Positions 6,065-10,461 of a stretch of 10,461 nt of DNA are shown here, in pieces. The notes under the pieces are model-generated. The model saw only the letters and a list, made by a program, of their open reading frames with translations, was not told the DNA's origin and made no database searches. Source of the stretch: Ruminococcus sp. UBA7013 (lineage in GTDB: Bacteria > Bacillota > Clostridia > Oscillospirales > Ruminococcaceae). How positions within the stretch are numbered: position 1 is the stretch's first letter; each line of letters begins with the position of its first letter. Both the position numbers and the translations under genes were made by a program. The stretch spans positions 1 to 10,461 of the forward strand of contig DJXD01000126.1 of assembly GCA_002449585.1 (NCBI GenBank), given 5' to 3'.

Positions 6065-7691
6065 GTTTTTCACCTGCCAATAATATATTCCTGATGATGA
6101 ATTCAAACTGATTTAATGCTTGGGCAGAAGAAGTAGACTCTTTTTCAGATTTTCTATAATGGCCGAAAATGGCATTATCCCCAGATTGCAAAGTAAGTTC
6201 CCTTCCAAAATCAAGCGCAATTTTCAAAATTTCTTTTTCTAATTTAATAGAGTATGCTTCAATATCATGAACTTCCGGATCGAGTTCTGCAAGCCAGTAC
6301 CTGAACGGGCGGTCAATTCTATCATAGAACTGCATTTTTGCATCTATTTCTCCAGAAAGAGCGGTTTTATGATCTTTATCACGTCTACCATTTGCTTTTT
6401 GCAGATTCTGATAGAGAATATAAACTGATTTTGCCACTTTTTCACACTTTTCGATTTCAAAAAGAATGCGGTTTCTCCATTCCATTCCAGTCTCAAGCAT
6501 TAATTCAGAATGAAATGTCAGGTTATCACTGACATTATCAATAACGGGACGTGAAGCACTTTGACCATCATTATAGATAACTGCCGCTGTATCTACTTTT
6601 ATCAAATAATTCTTATCCAGAATATTTTTAGCCAGAAGACAGCAAATCCATTCCAAAATGCCAGCTTTACGAAATTTATCATCATTTTGTTTATTTACAT
6701 TCGCAAGTACAGCAATACTTGCAAACTCTTGCCAAGCCTTTTTAGAAACATCATATAATTTGGGTTTGAACTTTGCAAGAGTTCCTTTTTTTCCCGGTTC
6801 TCTTTTCCATAGCGTCATTTGTTCCTCAAAAACTTCTGTTTCTTCGAAATAATCGCCGCCAGAAACATAATATTTAATCACAGCTTGATTTTCTCTGCAC
6901 AGATAAATCCGCCTTGACATAAGTGAAAGCAAGGCTATCTGATTATCAGGGACAGGGATCTTTCTGTTAATTTCTGAAATAGGCTGATCTTGTTCCCAAG
7001 AAGGCACACCTTCTGATTCATGATAAATATCTGCATTAGCACAATAATTTAGCATCATTGTTTCAAACAGATTTTGACCTTTCAGGACGATCAAGCCTAG
7101 CTGTGCAGGCCATGCCTCTTTAGGAGGAGGCTTTGCAGCAATATCATCAAAACAGTTGATATGTAAAAGCCATCTTGCGGCTTCAGAATAAGAAAGTTTC
7201 CTGCCTTCTTTTGTTCTTGCGGAAAATAATCTTGCTTTATTGGCACTTTCGAAAAGTGTTCCTATCATTTTTGCAGTGCTGCACATTGTTCCCTTTCCAT
7301 TGACAGCATTGGACTGATAAAACGGATATTCTTCATCAAACAGCCAGAAACGATTATGCCATTCTTCGAAATAATATTCTATGGGTTTCGCTGGTATTTT
7401 TCCGGATTTCCAGATTTCTGCCCAAGTGTTAACCGGATAATCTATATCTTCTTCCAGCAGTTCAATAAAGTCAATTTTATTTCCTTGTATATCATATCTT
7501 GAAAATATCGTATACATGATAGCAAGCATCAGGCGGAATACTGCAAAATCCTGTGTTTTGGTTTCTCCTGAAAGTTCAATATATTCATGAGCATTTAAAA
7601 ACACTTCTTTCAGACTGATTTCTTTTATTTCGCAATCAGCTGTCCGGACACAGATCCAAGGTTCATCAATCAGATTAAATTCCTGTTTCAA
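6051..7691 (-). CDS. cas8e: Cas8e (CasA/Cse1), Cascade large subunit
   Basis: Cas8e recognises the PAM on target DNA, opens the duplex and recruits Cas3. The protein (546 aa; E. coli CasA is 502) is the expected divergent large subunit. It is recognised mainly by the N-terminal motif FNLIDEPWICV (5-15), by length and by position between cas3 and cse2. I do not see the CxxC zinc-binding pairs present in E. coli CasA. The start is a TTG at 7691 with a very strong Shine-Dalgarno, AGGGAGGG at 7698-7705, 6 nt away. No ATG occurs nearby in frame, so the TTG is convincing. It is the first gene after the strong promoter at 7723-7751. The stop overlaps cse2 by 14 nt. Confidence 0.93.
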   Translation of the reverse strand: MKQEFNLIDEPWICVRTADCEIKEISLKEVFLNAHEYIELSGETKTQDFAVFRLMLAIMYTIFSRYDIQGNKIDFIELLEEDIDYPVNTWAEIWKSGKIPAKPIEYYFEEWHNRFWLFDEEYPFYQSNAVNGKGTMCSTAKMIGTLFESANKARLFSARTKEGRKLSYSEAARWLLHINCFDDIAAKPPPKEAWPAQLGLIVLKGQNLFETMMLNYCANADIYHESEGVPSWEQDQPISEINRKIPVPDNQIALLSLMSRRIYLCRENQAVIKYYVSGGDYFEETEVFEEQMTLWKREPGKKGTLAKFKPKLYDVSKKAWQEFASIAVLANVNKQNDDKFRKAGILEWICCLLAKNILDKNYLIKVDTAAVIYNDGQSASRPVIDNVSDNLTFHSELMLETGMEWRNRILFEIEKCEKVAKSVYILYQNLQKANGRRDKDHKTALSGEIDAKMQFYDRIDRPFRYWLAELDPEVHDIEAYSIKLEKEILKIALDFGRELTLQSGDNAIFGHYRKSEKESTSSAQALNQFEFIIRNILLAGEKHEQK

Positions 7692-7722
7692 ATTTTTCCC
7701 TCCCTATCAAAAACTAATATAT

Positions 7723-7751
7723 ATTATAACAAAATAGGACATACATGTCAA
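7723..7751 (-). promoter_or_regulatory. Strong sigma-A/sigma-70-type promoter for the Cascade and adaptation operon
   Basis: On the minus strand there is a perfect -35 box TTGACA (7751-7746) and a perfect -10 box TATAAT (7728-7723), separated by exactly 17 bp. It lies in the 77-bp gap between cas3 and cas8e and points at cas8e. Transcription would start near 7715, leaving a leader of about 25 nt before the TTG start. No terminator separates it from cas3, so cas3 transcripts could also run into the operon. Confidence 0.9.
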
Positions 7752-7758
7752 TTGACAT
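7745..7758. promoter_or_regulatory. Perfect 14-bp palindrome overlapping the -35 box: candidate operator
   Basis: ATGTCAATTGACAT is a perfect palindrome that contains the whole -35 hexamer. A third half-site, GACAT, lies at 7738-7742 and pairs with ATGTC at 7745-7749 as a second, 2-nt-spaced inverted repeat. Half-sites overlapping the -35 box are the usual layout for repression by a dimeric regulator. No regulator gene is present in the window, so the protein is unknown. Part of the symmetry is explained by the -35 box itself. Confidence 0.6.
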
Positions 7759-7768
7759 TTTCCGCAAA

Positions 7769-10414
7769 TTATGATTCTGATTTTTGGTAATTATGCTGAG
7801 AATTTAGAACTTCCAGCCCATAATTTTGATTATATTCTAATATTTTTCCTATCAGTTCTGTTTTAGAATTTTCATCCAGAACAAGAAGAAGTTCATTTTT
7901 CAGCCATTCTGAAAAAAGCCAATGTGTTGGCATATTATTTTTCAGAATGTTTTCGACAGTATAAAAATCATCACTGAAATATGACGGAAGTCTGAGCCTT
8001 TGCTTTGCAATTTTCAAAGCCTCCTCTTTGCTGGGGGTTTGTGTGATGTCAAACAATATGTTTTCTGAAACCAGGCTGTATTGATTTTCGGAAACTTTTT
8101 TAACTACAATGACTTCAATAGTTTCTTTTGCATCACGAACGGAAGCTTCTGCCTGTGTAGAATTTCCCACATCACTATTTAATAAATCATTGAGTGTAAT
8201 TCTTTTGCTTTTTAGTTTAGTGGCTTCAATGCAGTATTTTCTTGCTTTTCCTTCTTTTGTTTTTATGTTATCATGATATTCCTGATATAATTTTTCTTTG
8301 TTTTGTGGTTCAGCATAAACTTTGCTTACCAGATATGGAATACAAGATGGAATGATAAAAGCATCCGGAATAAATGTTTCTGTTTGCTGTAGAATCCATT
8401 TATCATAGGGGGTATTTTCAGATGAAGGCAAAATAGCTAATTTAGCAGATTTGAGCTTTTCCGGACGAATGGCATCATGTTCTTTATGTCTGTGCAATCT
8501 TCCAGAACGCTGAAGAAGTAAATCCATGGGACAAAGTTCTGTTATCATATAATCAAAATCAATATCAAGCGATTGTTCAAGAACCTGTGTTCCAACGACA
8601 ATGCATTTATTTCTTTCTTTCGAATCAGATTCTTTTCCCACTTTTTGCAGAATCATGTTTTCAATTTTTGCTCTATCGCTCGCAATGAAACGGCTGTGAA
8701 AACAGATAATTTCAAATTCTGGTAATGCTTCGAAAAGTTCACGGCTTATGTTTTGTGCCTGCTTTACAGTATTGACGATAACCGCCGCACAGCCGCCATC
8801 TGAAAGCATTTCAGAAAGATGCCCTGCAAGATTGATTTCTGTTATTCTGATAACAGAAATATGCTTATCTGGTGTATCAATCGAAATGGCTTCTTGCTGA
8901 ATTTCTTTGCCGCTTGTCCAAGTTAAAACAGGATAAACCATTTCATCACAGGGATGACGGATTTCAGGAAATTTCAAACGATTTAGATATGCTTTGATAA
9001 GTTCATTTCTTCTTTGTGGAGGAAGGGTAGCAGAAAGGATAATAACAGGCACTTCATAAGCTCCCAGCCATCTAAGAGTATTATCAAGATAGACATTCAT
9101 ATAAGCATCATAAGCATGACATTCATCAATGATAACAATTTTTCCCGAAAGTCCAAGATGTCTCAGCATAACATGCTTTTGTTTCAGGGAAGCAAGCAGA
9201 AATTGGTCTACAGTTGCAACTACAAATTCAGAAAGCAATGCCTGTTTTCGTCCCTCAAACCATTCATGAACAATGATATTTTCATCTCCTGAATCAGCGG
9301 CTGTTCCATGAAACATAGCTTTATATTTTTCATTTAGTTCAATCATGCCGTGTGCTAATCGGAGTGCATGTGTTTCGTTCTCAGATAATTGTTTAGTCCA
9401 TTCATGGAATCGCTGAAAGAGACCATTCGCCGTGGCCTGTGTTGGCAAGCCAAAATAAACACCACCTGCATTAAATTTTGCAGCAAGAATTTCAGCGGCG
9501 GCAAGAGCGGCTTCTGTTTTTCCTATTCCCATGGGAGCCTCCAGAATATATATTCCAGGTTGGCAATTTTTCAATACTGTATTCATAACAGTGTTCTGCA
9601 CAATATTTGCTTTATATGCAAAACGTTCATTAAAAAATTTCTGTAAATCATCATAGTTAAAATTGGCTTCCCATCTGCCGGGCAGACTTAATTTTTTCAA
9701 TGCTGAATGGATTCTTTCATCCTGATTTTTTTCATCATAAGGAAAATAATAAACATTACTAGAAATCCAATCGGCCATAATTAACAAACCAGTTAGGAGC
9801 ATCTGCACTTTTACATCAGGCTTAGGGAGAGTATCTATACAAAATCCAGTTTCATTAAAAACATAAGCAATCCATTCATTCCAGAGACTGCGCCAATTCT
9901 GTTCTTGTTTTCTTTGATATCCAAAATAATTAGATCCGAAATTGGATAACTGCACATCATGGGAAACGGGTTGACTTTTTCCATGATGAGAACCGATGAT
10001 GATACTAATTTCTTGCGGAAAGTGATTTTCTTCAAGAATCACCTGACCAGCCAAAGCATGAGGTGTTTCTTTAAATTCAGCAATATATGAAACATCCAGC
10101 ATCTGATCAGAAAGCATTTCTGTATACCCTTCTATATGTTTTGCTATTTTATATTGAAATGCAGGGGTCAATTTCCCGATATCATGCAGTAATGCAAGCA
10201 ACTGACAGAAATTTCTGTTAAACTGATCGGCTTTATCATAATCACAAGTCAGATTCAGATGTTTCAATAAATATATTTTTATATTCTCTGGAAGCCATTT
10301 ATCATAAAGATATCTAATCACGCCAGCAGTATCCAGAGAATGGACTTTGAACGAAAGCCATTTTGTTTTATCATCATGACAACTTTTTGCTGCAATATAA
10401 TCAAAATTTTTCAT
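7769..10414 (-). CDS. cas3: Cas3, HD nuclease-helicase that degrades targeted DNA
   Basis: Cas3 is recruited by target-bound Cascade, nicks the displaced strand and degrades it while translocating 3' to 5'. The protein (881 aa; E. coli Cas3 is 888) has an N-terminal HD nuclease domain: H25, H77-D78 in LLALLHDIGK, H119, H143-H144 in GSHHGKS, and D215 in LIMADW. A superfamily 2 helicase follows: Walker A APMGIGKT (293-300), FGLPTQATAN (321-330), DECH (430-433), SATLP (461-465), GTQVLEQSLDID (608-619) and QRSGRLHRH (635-643). All catalytic motifs are intact. I chose the ATG at 10414; a TTG directly before it is the only near alternative. No Shine-Dalgarno is visible upstream, which is odd beside the strong sites of its neighbours. 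The stop lies just upstream of the operon promoter. Confidence 0.97.
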   Translation of the reverse strand: MKNFDYIAAKSCHDDKTKWLSFKVHSLDTAGVIRYLYDKWLPENIKIYLLKHLNLTCDYDKADQFNRNFCQLLALLHDIGKLTPAFQYKIAKHIEGYTEMLSDQMLDVSYIAEFKETPHALAGQVILEENHFPQEISIIIGSHHGKSQPVSHDVQLSNFGSNYFGYQRKQEQNWRSLWNEWIAYVFNETGFCIDTLPKPDVKVQMLLTGLLIMADWISSNVYYFPYDEKNQDERIHSALKKLSLPGRWEANFNYDDLQKFFNERFAYKANIVQNTVMNTVLKNCQPGIYILEAPMGIGKTEAALAAAEILAAKFNAGGVYFGLPTQATANGLFQRFHEWTKQLSENETHALRLAHGMIELNEKYKAMFHGTAADSGDENIIVHEWFEGRKQALLSEFVVATVDQFLLASLKQKHVMLRHLGLSGKIVIIDECHAYDAYMNVYLDNTLRWLGAYEVPVIILSATLPPQRRNELIKAYLNRLKFPEIRHPCDEMVYPVLTWTSGKEIQQEAISIDTPDKHISVIRITEINLAGHLSEMLSDGGCAAVIVNTVKQAQNISRELFEALPEFEIICFHSRFIASDRAKIENMILQKVGKESDSKERNKCIVVGTQVLEQSLDIDFDYMITELCPMDLLLQRSGRLHRHKEHDAIRPEKLKSAKLAILPSSENTPYDKWILQQTETFIPDAFIIPSCIPYLVSKVYAEPQNKEKLYQEYHDNIKTKEGKARKYCIEATKLKSKRITLNDLLNSDVGNSTQAEASVRDAKETIEVIVVKKVSENQYSLVSENILFDITQTPSKEEALKIAKQRLRLPSYFSDDFYTVENILKNNMPTHWLFSEWLKNELLLVLDENSKTELIGKILEYNQNYGLEVLNSQHNYQKSES

Positions 10415-10431
10415 CAATAGGCGGCAGGATA

Positions 10432-10452
10432 CCCCGACTTCTAAAGTCGAGG
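10432..10452. mobile_element. Imperfect palindrome, possible IS200/IS605-family terminus
   Basis: CCCCGACTT (10432-10440) and AAGTCGAGG (10444-10452) form a 9-bp stem with one mismatch and a 3-nt loop, 17 bp upstream of the cas3 start. Subterminal hairpins of this kind, flanked by GGAGGAATGCC-like sequence, are typical of IS200/IS605 (TnpA/TnpB) element ends. No transposase sequence is visible because the window stops here. It does not look like a Rho-independent terminator for minus-strand transcription, since no T-tract follows. If the call is right, an element lies immediately upstream of cas3 and may have replaced its native promoter and ribosome binding site. Confidence 0.4.
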
Positions 10453-10461
10453 AGGAATGCC

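Noticed and set aside
6065..6106. A 14-residue N-terminal extension of Cse2 starting at 6106.
   Set aside because: It lies inside the cas8e coding sequence, has no good ribosome site and no resemblance to the family, whereas the ATG at 6064 has AGGTG upstream.
10432..10452. The hairpin upstream of cas3 as a Rho-independent terminator.
   Set aside because: No T-tract follows the stem on the minus strand, and its flanks look more like a transposon end.

Overview
The window is one contiguous type I-E CRISPR-Cas locus, with every cas gene on the minus strand. It most likely comes from a low-GC member of the Bacillota (Clostridia-like). The support for that is AT-rich coding sequence, strong GGAGG-type Shine-Dalgarno sites, use of TTG as a start codon, and a Cas2 fused to a DnaQ-like exonuclease, a form known from Streptococcus thermophilus type I-E. 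I cannot name the genus from sequence alone.

Layout in the direction of transcription (right to left). At the right edge (10432-10452) there is an imperfect palindrome resembling an IS200/IS605 terminus. It sits just upstream of cas3 (10414-7769), which has no visible Shine-Dalgarno. A 77-bp gap follows with a textbook promoter (TTGACA, 17 bp, TATAAT) and a perfect 14-bp palindrome over its -35 box. This promoter faces the Cascade and adaptation genes: cas8e/cse1, cse2, cas7e, cas5e, cas6e, cas1 and cas2-dnaQ. Most of these genes overlap or nearly touch. A short leader of about 44 bp (1226-1183) follows, with a 7-bp inverted repeat. The main CRISPR array then runs from 1182 to the left edge: 19 complete identical repeats plus one cut by the edge, with 19 spacers and a strict 61-bp period.

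The most unusual feature is a second, one-spacer CRISPR mini-array (3136-3048) inside the cas operon. It fills almost exactly the gap between the cas6e stop codon and the cas1 Shine-Dalgarno. Its two repeats are diverged. One carries a pair of compensatory changes that keep the Cas6 hairpin intact, and the other has a mismatch in the stem. Cas6e should be able to cut the operon mRNA here. That would release an orphan crRNA and separate the Cascade message from the cas1-cas2 message.

How the parts work together: Cas1 and the Cas2-DnaQ fusion trim and integrate new spacers at the leader end. The array is transcribed leftwards and cut by Cas6e into crRNAs with an 8-nt handle. Cas8e, Cse2, Cas7e, Cas5e and Cas6e form Cascade around each crRNA, and Cas3 degrades the bound target. 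All effector and adaptation proteins look intact. The promoter palindrome, the intra-operon mini-array and a partial match between a spacer seed and the cse1 start codon suggest layers of self-regulation not explained by the standard gene list.
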